A stretch of 64,000 bases of DNA from Camarhynchus parvulus (taxonomy: Eukaryota > Chordata > Aves > Passeriformes > Thraupidae). The stretch covers positions 89,556,965-89,620,964 of the forward strand of contig NC_044572.1 in the NCBI RefSeq assembly GCF_901933205.1, read 5' to 3'. The position numbers and the translations under genes were made by a program. Below are positions 23,026 to 37,500 of this stretch, piece after piece (position 1 is the stretch's first letter; every line of letters starts with the position of its first letter). The notes beneath the pieces were generated by a model. It searched no databases and was not told the DNA's origin. It saw only the letters and a list, made by a program, of their open reading frames with translations.

Positions 23026-26000
23026 CAACAGGCCGTCTGTACATGAAAGCACTCATTAGCTTCACTAAGATTTCCACTGGAGCCATAATTGCAGCAGTGA
23101 AGTGCTGACAATTTCTCAGCATGGGTCACCTTCTGAAATATTTAATGGGAGTGAAAAATACCTGAACTAATTGCTAATGTCTTATTCTTTGTTGTTTTTT
23201 CTTCACTTCATCCTCCTGTGCTTTGTGCCTTACTGTCATGAAAGGAAAATTAACATTTTGCAAGGACTCTGGGGGCTCCATTGCAACAGAAGAAGGAATA
23301 GGTGTAAAGGGTTGGCAACACTCAACAGGGTGCTCTCTGCTCCTACTCTCCTCCTGAGAGAGGTGCCTGGGGTGTGCTGTTGTTCCTGCTGGTTTATGCA
23401 TCTAGAATTTTTACTGACAGAAGAAACCGAAACATGGAAGGAGAGGGATTAAATTCGTGTACAAGGTACAGCTGAGCTTTTCCCAGATCCAGAAATACAA
23501 AAACACAAGACTAGCCTAATTTTTTTAAAGGTAAGCCAAGAGATTTTTTTCTGCTTCTCCATCTCAAATGTGAGCAATGTATGTCCATTACAAGATGCTG
23601 AAACAGTCATAACACCAAACCTCTGTGCACGGAGAGCATTCCTGAGATAACACACTGATAAAAAATATATTAACCAATCCTGCTCAATTTTGAGATTATG
23701 TTGTTGTCTTTTCTTTTGCAGTAAGAAGAGACTTCAAATTGCTCTTTCCAAAATGGTAGTAGAATGTTTTTCTCTACTTAGAAGCCATCTTTTTAAGCAT
23801 CCTTAACACTTCAGAAGTCTTTGTATAAATTACTCAGAAAATATTTCTACTCTGATGAAAGCATAGAGTCTGCTTTGCAAGACCCACGAGTTGGACTTGC
23901 TAAAAGATGACGTTTCTCTTCTTAATACTGGAATGTGACATATTATTGGTATATGGCAAATTTTATTGGCTATGTTCAGTGGCAATACCAGCATTGTGCT
24001 AGCAGACTAACACATTTTTATTTTAGCAAGTTTCTCTTTTGTAGTTTTAAGTTCCAGGCAGTAGCTCAGACTTCAAGACCATTTGGTAGCTAGAAATAAA
24101 TGCAAGGAGAATATTCACCTCAAGGATTTCAGTATATTTCAAAGATAACTTTTGAGTTTATATCCCATCTGCATCTTTTTGATAAGCCCTGCAGTAAATT
24201 GATTTGTGGAGTTCAATATTTCCAGACATACACTACATATGGGCAGATCCTGATGCTGAGTTATTTAACAAATATTTGCCACCTTCTGTTTCTGATTCTT
24301 TCTCTGTTCATCTAATTCTCTATTGGCCAGCGACACTTCCTTATGCTATGTAAGAATGATACAAATCCTCCACTTTCTTTTTAAAAAGAGTGTCCATGTG
24401 TGTAAAAAACCTACTTGGTAACTGTACCTGTCATTATCCAAAATGCCCAGGTCTGCATCAAAATCACTCCTTCAATGTTCACATGTATTCAGATCTAAGG
24501 TTTTAGGTCACACCACTGAAAAGAAAGAGGGAGATTCCTAATGTGCAGAAGATTCCCTCTTCTTTTGAGAAGGGCTCTGCAGAAAAGCACAGATAGTAGA
24601 TTCTGAGTATTCCTGTTGAATTCTACATGGATTTATTTCTCACAAAGCTGGAATTAAGTGAAGCTGTTGGTCTGTAATTAATGTGACACAAAGGAAACCA
24701 TGATGACCTAAGCATATATCAAAACACATGATAACTTGAAACATTTAGCAGAAATAACCTGCATGTAGAAGTCAACAACTACACTTAACTATGGAACTGC
24801 ACCTGGAAAATTATAAAGGAGAGACTTTTGGAAATTGTAATTTCATCCTTTTTTTCTGTAATGGATTATAGGAAAGTTATAAATACCATTAACTACTTGT
24901 ACAAGATGATGAGGTGAGACAAAGGTGAAAAAATAAATGAAACAATCTGAAGAGTAGATTTTTCAATAACCAGTCAGACTAGAAACAGCTAGTTATTAAT
25001 ACAGAAGTCAAAATAAGTAAGTAAAACTTTTTATCATCAATATTTGTAATATGCCAACATAGCAATCTGAAAATCAGAAAATACTCATTACTTTGTAATA
25101 TCCAGCATGCAATTTGAACTTATTTAGGAAAAAAAAGATGCAATCATACTTAACTTGATATAGATGTTCTAAGAAAAAAACCTAGAGGGGGAAATTTATA
25201 CATACAGGAATCAAAAGGGAAACTATATTTATCCTGATTAAAAAAAATATTATATAACTACAGACTTAGTAGCCAAAAGGCAACTGTGAATCAGGAAACA
25301 AAGAAAATAAATATTCTGTGAACTAGTTATTCTATATGATAAAAAGAGCTGTAAAAGAGGTGAAATTTTAGCACTGACAGACTGCACCAGTACATTTGAT
25401 TGAATGAGCTTCAGTGGGACCAAGAATTTATTTCACATCCCAAGGAGCACCAACCAGCCATGAGATTCCATAAGGAAAATTATCTGTAAAAGAACAAAAC
25501 TTTTAGGTCATGCAAGTTCTAATGATTTTGTTGCAAATATAGAAATATTTCTTGTCCCTTTCAAAGTTTATGTTCCTGGAGTCAGACTTTTTCCTGATAC
25601 TCTCATCCAACAATAAAAAAAAAATAAACAAGCTAAAAAAAAAGGTTTATCTGTTGAAATTTTTTTTGGTTTCACTTCAGTCCCATGAATTCTGAATATT
25701 TTCATTTGGCAATGAGGGAAGAATAAGAATTCGATAAAAGGATCTTTGAAAAACAGAAGACTAAAAATCTCATAAATTATTAGCATGGAATTTAATAATC
25801 AGCCTAATTCCAGACAAGACTAGCTAAATATGATATAATAAAGAAATAAGGGAACGCTTGCCTTCTTTGAAACAAAAATTTTAAGGAAGTGCAAGGAAAT
25901 AATTTACTACTTTTATAATAAACTTTTGGGATTGACTTTTACAGTACATTTCATCCTAAATAAATATCATACTTATATGTATAATCATGATGCATATAAT

Positions 26001-26349
26001 TTTAAACAGTGATAAAATCATAATTTTATAGAAAAATACTCTCTGGTCTTGCATTAACTAAGGTAAAACTAGTAGTGCTAGTCATACTTATACTTCAAAA
26101 ATAAAATATACCATTGGCCTCAGAAAAAGTAAACTATTCTGTTGTGATAGAATTTTATATGTGTAGGTATTTTTTTATGCACTAAATGCTGAGCACTTAT
26201 CCCAGTTAACTTCAGTTGCTGAACTGTGTTATTCCTGTCTTCCATCAGTTGTTAAGGAAAAAAAACACATGAGCAATCTTTCAGGTATCATAGCATGTGT
26301 TAACCTGCACTGTGATGGTGGTTATTCCTCTCTACTGCCATAGGTCTGG
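23026..26349. other. Non-coding A+T-rich stretch, no gene recognised
   Basis: Only short chance frames are present (93 codons or fewer). From 24.8 to 26.1 kb the DNA is especially A+T-rich and has no recognisable element. Confidence 0.55.
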
Positions 26350-26432
26350 GTTGCCAGCTTAGAAAGTTTGACTAGAGGACCTCTTGATGTCTCTTCTAAT
26401 CTAACTTGACCTATGAATTAGTCTATGTTCTT
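26350..26432 (+). mobile_element. CR1 LINE 3' tail fragment
   Basis: The word order GTTTGACTAGAGGACCTCTT, GATGTCTCTTCTAATCTAAC and CCTATGAATTAGTCTATG corresponds to the CR1 3' terminus (GACTAGATGACCTC, then TCCCTTCCAACCTAAC, then the ATTCTATG-type end). It is 5'-truncated to the last 80 or so bases, the common state of avian CR1. Confidence 0.6.
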
Positions 26433-28030
26433 TAGTCACCTCAAATAAGAACCCAAAGGTTTTCTCCACATTAATGGTTTAGTTCAGCTCCTGATATTCA
26501 TCTCTCAGCATTCTCCCCATTCCTGTGCTTTAGTTCACTTGGGACAGACAACCTGGATGATTCAAAACTTCTAAGATGCACTCCTGGCAGTGCACTTATA
26601 CAGGATTACAGTTGCAACAGAGCATTCGGTCCACTGGTACCACACCGGACCTAGTCCAAATTAAAACACACTGGAAACACAAACAATGGCAATATTGGTC
26701 CTCAGCATCAACTACTGAGATCCCCCCACTACTGCCCTGTTACTTGTTAATGTGGAGACAGACAGGGCTGGCAGTAATGAGCCCAAGCCTCCAGGCTCAG
26801 TGTGCAACGCATCCACAAAATGAAGACCGAATATTGTTATTATCTGAAAGTGAAGAAGATTCGCTTCACTAGCAATGCAGAAGAGCTTTCAGTCTGTTTG
26901 CCCACAGAACTAAAAGCACCAAAACAGCCATAATTTAACAGAGTTCATATGGTAGTTCATATTAGGAAAAATTTTGCTACAGAGTTGTGCAGTTTTCAAA
27001 AGATTAATTTTCCTTTTTTATGTCTTTTTTCTTGGAAATGTTACACAGACACTGTACAAGTATATAAACACTATAAGTATAAATTTACTAAACCTTTTAA
27101 AACAGACATTATTTATGCAGAGCACAGCCAAAATCATTATGAAAAAATCAAATATTGACAGCGTTTGAAATAAAAATGCTTCATATTACCAGCAAAACTA
27201 ATTGCCATCTCTGATGAATCTCCTATTTTTAAAATGGAGTCTACAGAAATAGATTACTAGAAATCATGCATGGTGCTAGTAAACATTTGAGATCGCAGGC
27301 ATTCAAGCCTCATCTGAAAAAGTCCATTCTTCGTGTTGCTTTTCAAAAAGAAGCAGCAGTGCTGAACATCTTACTATTTCACCTCTAAAGTTACTGGACT
27401 GTGTCACAGTAAGAGTAATCAATATTGGTTAATAGGCCAGATCTGTGTTATTAGTATTCTTTACAACCTTGACATACTTCATTTTATGTACAGATTGCCT
27501 ATGAAAACTTGGGCTTATATCTTGTCTAGACAATGCCTTACATGGCCATTCAAATTAATAATGTGCCAAAATTATCCTATGCTTAATGCAGCTGTGCTCT
27601 GTATTGACTCTGAAAATTAAATTTACTTCATGGTGCCTATTGACAGCTGGGTCTCAAGCATATTTAATGGATTTGAAAGGAGTTTGGGCTATGGCTTATG
27701 CCTCCAAGAAAAATGTTAATAGCTAATAATTTTCATTAAAAGTGAGAGCATTTATCTATAAACGTTGCATTTCTCAGTATATGAAGTCAGCATAAAAACA
27801 AGTTTAAGATCACCTTTCAGTTCACTCAAAGTACCCAGAAGAAATCAAGAGAAAATAAAAATAACCTGTTTGCTGTCTTTAAATGCAATTCGTTGGCTTA
27901 TTAACAATGTATTTGCAAATATGTGTTAAGGGAATCTTATTCAAGTTGAGAGAAATAGCTTTAGTTCCAAGAAGGCAGAGACAATACCTCAAGTTGCATC
28001 TGAACATAATGAAAAACCTCATACATAATA
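26433..28030. other. Non-coding stretch with a possible conserved block at 27530-27770
   Basis: No gene is recognised. The 98-codon plus frame at 26576-26872 has no known domain. The block at 27530-27770 carries homeodomain-type words (AATTAATAATG, CTAATAATTTTCATTAAA) and a TALE-type TGACAGCTG (27640-27648). It could be an enhancer, but it is indistinguishable from chance without alignment. Confidence 0.35.
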
Positions 28031-28078
28031 TATTTATTGACAGCCCTGGAAATTGGACTTCTTTATTTATTGACAGCC
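28031..28078. repeat. Short tandem duplication, 33-bp period
   Basis: TATTTATTGACAGCC occurs exactly at 28031-28045 and 28064-28078. Confidence 0.8.
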
Positions 28079-30568
28079 TGCACACAGCATAGGCAGTGCA
28101 AGTTTCTCTCACTGCTAAGCAAACACACTTTTTACCTGGACAGAAGAAATGACTTTTTCTGAAGGAAATAGAATTTATTCACCATATCCAGTTTTTCCTT
28201 GGACTCTCTATGAAATGTCAGAGGGGGTAGTAAGTCAGTTTCTATTCTGCTGGTCACTTTTCTGCTCTAGAATGTGTTCACAAGGGAAACAGAAACACAT
28301 CTTAGTCACTGCTAATATGAGATTGACTTCTGCCACTAAATCTACAGTTAGGCCATTACACATCTAATTAGGCAAATAACCAATCAACTTTCTGTTTATA
28401 ATTAACATCAAAATTGTTGGTTTGTTTCTAGTAAACAGTAGGTAAGCAGATAAAACTTGGAGATTTTGCCATGAGAATTTCTTCCCATAGGTCGTTTGTA
28501 GTGTTACAATGCAAATGGAAGTATTTGTTTGAGATAAAGGCTTCTTCCTGGCCTCCAGTCAGGTTAGACCTCTGTAATGTCGGGATGAAGGACTGCAGTA
28601 CATTTTTACACAGGACTGTTTGCTAAAATTAGAGAACAGGCAGCTTAGGAAAGACTGCACTGGGCTTTAGCAGAAATCAAGGCAGGCCTGATGCACAGAT
28701 AAGAGTGCCACGTGCTATGGCAGGCATTGTGAAGTCCATTAGCAGACACCCTGCCTTACATGTAGCAAAATTGTTTCTATTTAGGACCTCCCAAAATGTT
28801 TGTGTAGTACAAACCACTGAAAAACGTTTTTGTTTGGTTGGTTTTGGTTCTTTTTTCGTTGGTTTTCTCTCTTTCCCTGCAGGGTCTTACCACATTCAAT
28901 ATAAAAGGCTGGGGTAAGATTAAGTGGAAAGAGGAAAGCATACATATTCTATATGTAATATCTATACAGATATTTAATAGAGACATGTCAGAAATACACA
29001 CACATGTATATATGTACATAGATTTATATGTATACATATTTAGAGATACATATGCACATATACTTACAGAACAATCCATAACCCAGAGAAATATAACAGA
29101 AAATGCATTAGAAAACAGAAAACAAACATGACACCTGGCTCAGCTTCTAGGAACTGTCAGAACAAACACAGTCACTGAAACGCATTGCAGGCAACAATGA
29201 TTGAAAAACAAAACAAACAAACAAAAAAACCCAAAGCAAAAGAAAAATAGAGTAGTAGTTTGATGAGGAAGAATGCTAAAAACATTAATCAAAGTTTAGA
29301 GTATATTATAAATAAAGATTAAGGATGGGCAGTGACATACAGGCCAACACACCACTGAGTTGCAATTAAAAAGAAAGCAAGAAAGCATGATATTACCAGC
29401 TGGCACATCCTCCATGAAAGGGAAATCTTGTGTGATATTCCATGATCTCAGAAGAGACATATTATGTGAAGCAAATGTACAAGGGCCTCACATAAAACCT
29501 TAATTTAATTATTTTCTTCTTTAATTTGGTTCACCTTTGAGTTCAAGAATTTTAGGGATCAATAATATCTTTAATTAAAAATGGCTTTTTAAAGTAAAAT
29601 TTCAAGATTCTTCCTCTTAGACTTCCCACTCAATTCAGTCCCAATGAGAAAGAAATTTTACCTCCTTACAGAATTATATTATTTTGTACACAGTGATTAT
29701 TTTATATACCCCAAGATTTGAGAGATCTGCTTGAATTTAAGAGCTTTTTAAGCCAGAATCTCATGACTGAAACCCCGTTTCCTGATGAAAAAGCTGGCTA
29801 CAATTGTCTTTCCTTCTACAGCTTTTTTTCTGCAAGGAACCATGACAATAATGTGCCTCGCTCTTTCAACAGTCCTTGGATTTGTCTTTTATCCTCTCTG
29901 ACTTGTTTTTATTGCTGACAGTCCTGCTATGCATTTTGCCTTTCCAACAATCTGCACAGACCCCAGCTTCATGCAGAAGTCCAAAGGGTACAATTCCCCT
30001 CCTCTTTTGCACTGAGCAGCATTATTTCTAACCTGAAATGTATGGCTGTTTCTCACATTAAACAAACCAAGGAACTATTAATGTCCATCTTATTGGAAAA
30101 CGAGAAACTTTTAACTCATGAAGATAAAAGTGAATTGCTTTCAACACTCCAACTAAAACACTGACTGGACAATGTATTTTCATGCTGATAAAATGCTGAT
30201 AGTGCTAAGGACGTTTCTTGATGCTAAAAGTTTCTCCTCCTGTAACTCTAAGCAAACAAAAGAACAAAGATTGCTTCAGAAATGCTGTCAGAACTGTCCA
30301 AATTGTTCAGTTACAGTTTTTCGTTCTTCAGATAAAACCCAGGAAACTCAGCTAGTCCTCCCTAACACAAAAGAAAGTCACTATTTTTTCCCTTGTTATG
30401 CACTTACCTTTAGAAATGCATCAAACTTTTCAAAATTGTCACCTTTAAATTTTTGCTGGTGCTGTTGATAGATGAAGTGCATCATATAAAAGTGAAAATG
30501 TGTCCCAAAAGAGTACTTTAATAGCAGATTCCTCCCCCTCTCACACACACAAAAAATAATCAGCAGGT

Positions 30569-30625
30569 GTTTTCCTCCTTTCTTTTCTTGTTCCTTTCCT
30601 TCTTTCTTCTTTCATTTCTTTCGAT
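30569..30625. repeat. Polypyrimidine (CT-rich) tract
   Basis: The plus strand is almost purely C/T over about 55 bases, with CTTTCTT-type words. Such tracts can form triplex DNA or act as splicing-factor sites if transcribed; nothing specific is shown. Confidence 0.6.
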
Positions 30626-32214
30626 GGGAAAAAAAGCCCAAAAAACCCCACCCTTTACTCCTTTGGGGCTTACGTTGTGAGGGATTGCTAAAGCAGGACT
30701 AGACTCTAGAGATTTCACACATTTTAAACGACAGGATTTGGGAGTCGTATTTTTGGCTCATGGAAGTAAGGCTGGTTCCTAGATTTTACATAATAGCCCT
30801 AGTGTGACACTCTGTGACTTGAATTTTCCAAGACACGTATACTTTTAAAGTAGAGACAACTAAGACATTCTTTTTATGCTATTTTGCTCTTCCATAGCTA
30901 CAGAAAACAATAGCTACAAACCTTTAATTAATTTCTATAATACAAATCCTGATAACATCCACTCATGGGCCATTTTTAATTTTGAAATAAAAGAAACTAA
31001 ATAAAATAATTTCCTAATAGCTATAATAGACTACTGCTAGAATACATAATCTAATGAACTACTAACATCACTGAAACTTTTGCTAATTATTAGCAGGTTT
31101 TTCTTCCCACTACAAACCAGTCACTAACCTATGAAGAATACTAAATACATAAATCATATCTATATTTCATCTGGTGCAAATTTCAATAATTTGGGGAGGA
31201 TGGATGATGCTGTATGAAGCAGCGCTTCTGCAAAACAGTGACTAGGAAATGTGCTGGTAATTTGGATTTTCTAATGAAGTGTGCTTTTATATCCCTTTAA
31301 ATCCTCCTAAAAATTAAGTATATTGTTCATAATTTTACCTGCATTACTTTCAATCTCCAGATGGATTTTATTTGCATAAGAGTTCCCAGGAGAGCTTTGC
31401 TATAAAGAAGCCTTGCAGAACAGATCACAGAACTAATCATTTATTTTAACAGACATTTGTAAATGAAATAAAATATCTATACAATATGTCATATGTGAAA
31501 GGTTAGCCACTGTGCACAACAACAAAATAATTTAGTTTTAAATAAATTAATTTACCTTAATTATGAGGTGAACTGAGCCTCAATTCTTAACATAGTTAAG
31601 GAAGGATACTCTTGCCAAAAAGCAGATTGTAAAAAAATATGAGGCTGAAAAACACTTTCCCTTCACTAACTAGTGTGAGCCTGAAGTTTCTGCAAGATGG
31701 GGAAGCTCTTAGAGTCAACTCTCAAGGCTGCTTTGTATCACTACGTGACAGGAAAATGGCTATAAAAACTACAGAATTGACAATTACATGATTTATTTGA
31801 CCTTTGGAAATGGTTCCCCATCAGGAAGGAGAGTCTTCAAAGGTAGTAAGGTGACAAAATCAACAGTATTTAATATCTAACAACTGGTAAGCATCTAGAG
31901 AGAAGTTCAACACATTTGAGACATCGTTTTTTGCAGTAGTACCTGCAGTGGCCTGCACAAGTATGAGATTTAAACCCTAAAGTTTAAATTGATACATATA
32001 GGAAAAAAGAATTTGACAAAAAACCCCATGAGGTATCTCTCTTGATTATTTTCAACCCTGAAACTTTCTCTAGGAATCACAGTCGTGACTGCCATTTGGA
32101 ACTACAGTCACATCCTGTAAGCAGGCTCACATGCGACTGTTGATACCTCCAGGGACTTCCAGTAAATCCTATAAACTCTTCAGAGACGCAGAATTACTCA
32201 TGTGCATAATTATC

Positions 32215-32570
32215 TGAGGGACAGATAATTATCTATTACTAGTTTCCTTTAAAGCATTAATTTACAATGGTAACAGTGTATCCCTTTTTAGTGGAATATT
32301 ATTGCAATTGGCCTAATATGTGTTTTTTATCTTTTATCTGCTGAGGCCTGAGGGATAGAGGGAGGGAGGAAGGAGAGGGCAGAAAAACAGTAAACCGGTG
32401 ACTGCTCTTATCTTTGACATGCTGTGAATAGACAGGATATTAGACTAATACCCACAAAATCACAGATAAATTATTATCTTGTCTTGATTACTACTGCCCT
32501 TTAACAGGCTTCTCTTTTTAGCCATAGACATTAGTTCTAATTTATTTGACACAGATTTTAAGGCCTTCTG
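32215..32570. promoter_or_regulatory. Candidate conserved non-coding element
   Basis: The block contains repeated GATA-type TTATCT words (32229-32234, 32329-32340, 32408-32413, 32475-32480), TAATTTA and TTAATTTAC homeodomain words, and a GGGAGGGAGG stretch, without any open frame. The density of transcription-factor-like words is the only support. It could be chance in A+T-rich sequence. Confidence 0.25.
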
Positions 32571-34468
32571 CCAAGAGGAGAGGAAAAGCTTCATGAAAAT
32601 GTTCTTAGCATAAATTTGGGACATCACCTGTAAAATTAGTTGATAAAAAGAAAAAAAGTCTTTCTACTGAAACCAGAGGATCTCCCACTTTAAAGCAGTT
32701 CTGGTTTATATATTTTACCATGTATTTATAATAAAGACTTAACTCACCTTTGATGTGAACTTCCTAGCAGAAGCTGAGGCTTAGACACTGTCTATATTAT
32801 AAGCATTTAATCATAAAGTACAGGAGAGCACACTGCATACCTTCATATGATTTATTTCCTTACAGAATAATCTTTAGGAGCAAGAAGCCTTTCATTTTTT
32901 CTCTTGTGTTTCTGTGCTAATTAATTTTCAAGAAAAGTCAACACTTTATTTCAGCTGCCAGGGAAATTATTTGCCTTGCCATAGGAAAATGTATCACTGT
33001 ATTATGGTACTCACTTGCTATTGGCGATGTTCCTAACAGCCTGGAATGTCTGTGAATAATGTTAGTGTTACTTTGTTATGTGTATTTTAAAAAGCATTTT
33101 TAAAATATCTTTGGATCCATTTCTGCTGAGTGATATGTGCTATTCTTCCATGGTTGGACAGGTTCAATTTAGAAGCAGTTAATTTGGCTTGAGTTTTGTT
33201 TGCTTGGTTTTGCCATTTTGATACTACTAATGTTGAGTATGTAAAAGCAAATGTATTTAAATGTATATTTTTATTACCATGGGTCTCAATGGGTTAGGAG
33301 GAAGTTGCGTGTCCTGGATTTTCCAGTCCATCAGTGGATTTGCAGTTACAAAAGTCATTGTTTTCTTCTTCATTTTGGCTGGTTTCCATTTTATGTCATT
33401 CCTAAACATATTTGTGTGTAAGGAAGCTATTGTTCAGTAACAGGAAGCCATATTTTCCCTCTTGCCATAGCTTGTTTGGGCCCTGGTACCTGCAGTCCTC
33501 CTCATGTTCATGAAATTTCCTCTTACAGTTGTGGAATAATTTGTGTTGGGTGAGACCCCTGCCACTCTTCTGCCCCAAACAGGGGCAGATTAGATCATGT
33601 TCAAGGTTAGATCATGTCGGTCAGTGGCTTGTCTAGACAAATTTAACCATCTGAGGACTCTAGTTTTAGAAAAACAGAAGTGGGACTTCTTCCCAAAACA
33701 CAGCTTTAGGATACATAGTGTCTACCTCAAGACAACTAATTCAATACACTACGACTTCTGTGTACCTATGGTTCTGAATAGGACCAAGTCAATAGCAACA
33801 ACAATTTTAATTAATATTTTCTGAATGTTTCACAAGCACTTGAAAGTAAAGGTCTAGAAGGAAAAGAGTGAACATTTTTAGTTGGCTAAGAACTTTTGAG
33901 TAGACTACTTGTCCTTTTTTAGGCATTCATCTAGAAGAAACACTCATGAATACTCTCATCACAACAGTCTTTTCTCCAGAACTAATAAAATATATTTCTG
34001 CTCTAGCCTTAATTCTGAAAAAGTTAATCAGATGTCTGATTGAATTCAGGAATTCAGACTAGTTCCAATGAAATAATCCACCTAATAAAAATCCCTGTGA
34101 AATTAAATCAACAAAATAGTTTTGTAACTCTCAAAAATAATTTCTACTTTTATTCAGGGAACAATGAGTTGATTGAAAAACAATGGAAAAGTAGATGTAT
34201 TAATTCTTGGTTTCTACATTTTCTTTACGTATATACCATGACATTTTCATCAGGCTTCTGATACAAAGACCAAATTTGTATATCCATAAAGCTGGTGAAT
34301 TGAAGTTTCCAGACATCAAATTGGAAGCTATCTGTGCATAAGGAGTAAAATTAACAGAAGGGTTATTTAAAAAAAAAATCTGTTTAACGTTTAGCTCTAG
34401 TGTGTATGAGTAAGAAAGGCAATTTGCTACAGCTGCTAACAATAACATATTAACATTGAGACATATCT

Positions 34469-34530
34469 CAGTTAATGACTGGAGTTTTCAAAGAATGTCA
34501 CAGTTAATGATTGGAGTTTTCAAAGACAAT
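34469..34530. repeat. 32-bp tandem duplication
   Basis: CAGTTAATGA.TGGAGTTTTCAAAGA occurs at 34469 and again at 34501, with one internal C/T difference. Confidence 0.85.
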
Positions 34531-37500
34531 TGTTTAACAACTTTGTGCAATAGGAAGCAAGACGGTTTGGAATAATATTATTTATTTGGATTAAATACTA
34601 CATAAGAGAAATTTGCCTGAAGTAAAATTACACTAAATAGAAAATAGAAGCTGAACTGTTTGACTTCAATTAATCTAAAAGTTGAACAGTCAAACCCTAA
34701 CTGAAAAACACAGAGGAAACCTTCATCCGGTTCTTTGTTAGATTCCTTTTAGAAATTTCCCAGAATAGTCATAATAAGAGGTGTAACTAAGCAATCAGCC
34801 TTTTCAGAGATACATCTGTAATTGCAAACAATGAAGTGTCTTATTGTGGATTATACTTCATGCAATTTAAGAAAAACAACTGTAATTGTAAGTAAAGCTT
34901 ATGGCATCATACCTCATGTTTGCACAGGTGTGATGTTTCATCAGACTGAAAGTTTTCTTTTACACAAAAACAGTATGAAAATACCTTATGGCATTGCCAG
35001 AAGTAATTGAATGATTAACAAACAAGTGTATTCACCTGTTTAGAAACAGCTCTCCATTCTTTGTTTGCAGTGTCTGCGCTCCATCACTAAAATCAAAGTG
35101 CTTTGAGTACGGAGGATTTTTTAAGCCTTTTTGTACTCGTCTGGCTGGTCAGGGGGGTTTTTTATATTTTGGACAAATCTACTGCCGCTGAGTCCCAAAT
35201 GTGTGCCTGGACCATGAAGCCTATGCGGGGAGTAGACAGCTCAGATTGTCTCCGTATGTTTCTGGGTTCCTGTTGAAGGAACTGATGCTGATCCCACAAA
35301 GGGATCCAGGCAGAAGAAGGGAGCAGGAGCTCAGGAAAGACCCCCAAAGAGTTCTCCTCTGAGCTTGTTGGTGTGGGTCGAAACTAGCAAAGAGCTGTTT
35401 TAGGAGGAAGAGTGCTTGGCCATCATGCGACCACTCAGCCACATCCCATTTCCATTAGAACATAGCACCCACTTAATCCATAATAGTCCCTGCTTCCACA
35501 CTCAACTTCCTGGTTCATGGCACACCTGGTAAAAGGAATACCTGACTGATGTCCTTACATCTTGCCTGTAATTGTGTATATCACCTCATCTCCATTTGTC
35601 ATCACAGAAATTCCCTGGACAGTAACAACTTTGGTGGGAAAGCAATTGTATATTTTTTGCTGCCTCTGGCTCATGCTATAGAGCAGTTTTGAGTTTCTTT
35701 TCTCATCTCCAATGGAAGAGCCTGGAGACATAAAAGAGCATCTAGAAATATGATCTTTAGCTATCTGTAATAGCAGCAAGGGAGCAGAGGACTATACTTC
35801 TGGAATCAATATTTAAGGGGATCTCATTCAGTGGCCAATATTGAAGCAACGTGGCTTGTTTTTTCAATCTATGGTCACCGTCATTTTTTACAGTAATAGT
35901 GGCAATTACTGTAAATGTTCTTACATTGGGAAATTTTAATTTTTGCAGGACCCTGTCTTTGAGTTTGTTGGCAGTAAGTCAACTGTTCCACAAAGGTAAA
36001 ATAAGATATCCTGAAACAATAGATGTAATATTTCCAGAAATAAAATGTGGACGTCAATAGTTATAGTATTTACAAAAAGAAAATGTTATAAAATTCTAAT
36101 TAAACACAACAGTATTATATGTTCTTCATTTCCAGTGATTAAAAGTTGACCATACCAGATCTATGGCAATAAATTGAAATGTGTAACGCTCTGAAGTAAA
36201 CAGTGGCATTTTTCTATTATCTTTATTTTATGTGTAAAGTTTAGGCCAGATTCTCAGCTACTGTACTGTAGCTCCTTTTCCCTCAATATAGATTTACTGT
36301 TGATACCATTTTATGACTGTTTCAAGGGTTTTTTTGCTTTATTTTTTTTTTTTTTACTTATGGGGACAAATAATTGAAGATAATTCTGATATTTTGTTGC
36401 TTGTTTCTGATGGTCTTTTCTTCCATCTCTAAAAATATATTGTTTTAAATTTTGTGCATTTCATGCCTTAAATATGATATTGTCATTAGACAAAGACTTA
36501 GCAAGACTTAGCAAGGTAAATAACTCTTATGTACTAATATACACACACACACACACAGATGTAAAAAGTTGCAGCCTTCCACTATAGTACTGTTTACTCT
36601 GTGACTACCACTGTACCAAGCTTTGATTAATTCCAAGAGGTGCAGGTATAATGGGAAACAATACACCTGGTGGGGTTGTGCATTTAAGGGACTTTGTTTT
36701 TGCTGCAGAAAGGATCAGGGAAAATTTTGAAGGTCTGGTCAAATTATTTAGAACTTTTCATTTTATATTACTTTTCTATTGATATGTTATCTGAGAACCC
36801 ATCTCACAGATTAAGAACTAAACAAGCTACAAACAAAAAACAAAACTGCTATTTTTGCCACAAATGGTTTACAAGAAAAATATAGGATATTCTCATTGCC
36901 AATGATGAACTGCCAGCTAAAACATCAGTGTTAAGGATCAACTCTATGTTGATCTTTTCAGAATAATATTTTTGAACAACATGAGGTACATGGTTAAAGC
37001 TGACCAGAAAAAAAGGAAATTCAATATATGACAATTCATTCCCTATAATATGTTGATTTCTAACTTTCACCTTGTTGGGCAATTAAATCTGATAGCAATC
37101 TTTCACCCACTACTGAAAATTCCTGGAGCACCAACATGTTGACATGGATGATCTGAATCTATTATGTTGTAAGTGTGGCATCAACTTGTAATGTTAGAGC
37201 GAGACAAGAAAAGGATCTCAAAGATTTCATTAGTGCAGCCCTTTTTTCCATGATCTCAACATAGCTTTAAGGAATGTAAGGAAACTTAGTGGAGCCCTGA
37301 ATCTAACATACACTCTGTTTTCCTAAATTTGGAGACTCTCTCTTGGTGGGAAAAGGAGGTGAGAAACTGGAAACTACCTACAAAAATGTTAATAAAATTG
37401 TGGAAAGAAATAATTTGTTGTGCATATGTTGTTGTATGTTCTTTTAAAATATTTTAATAACAACTAATTGGCCAGTTAAATTAATATGGGTATACTGAGC

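Larger units (their letters stand above)
28079..34468. other. Non-coding stretch with low-complexity patches
   Basis: An AT/CA-rich degenerate microsatellite lies at about 28940-29060. A-rich simple sequence is at 29199-29233 and a pyrimidine tract at about 30569-30625. A purine-rich GGGAGGGAGGAAGG motif is at about 32357-32376. The block at 32215-32570 is listed separately. No gene or repeat family is recognised, and frames are 100 codons or fewer. Confidence 0.5.

Noticed and set aside
35100..35560. Possible retroviral or exon sequence in a G+C-raised segment
   Set aside because: No LTR ends, target duplication or protein motif could be found; left unassigned.
36240..36300. GGCCAGATTCTCAGCT-like words reminiscent of a reptile/bird repeat
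   Set aside because: Only about 16 bases match the remembered pattern; not enough for a call.
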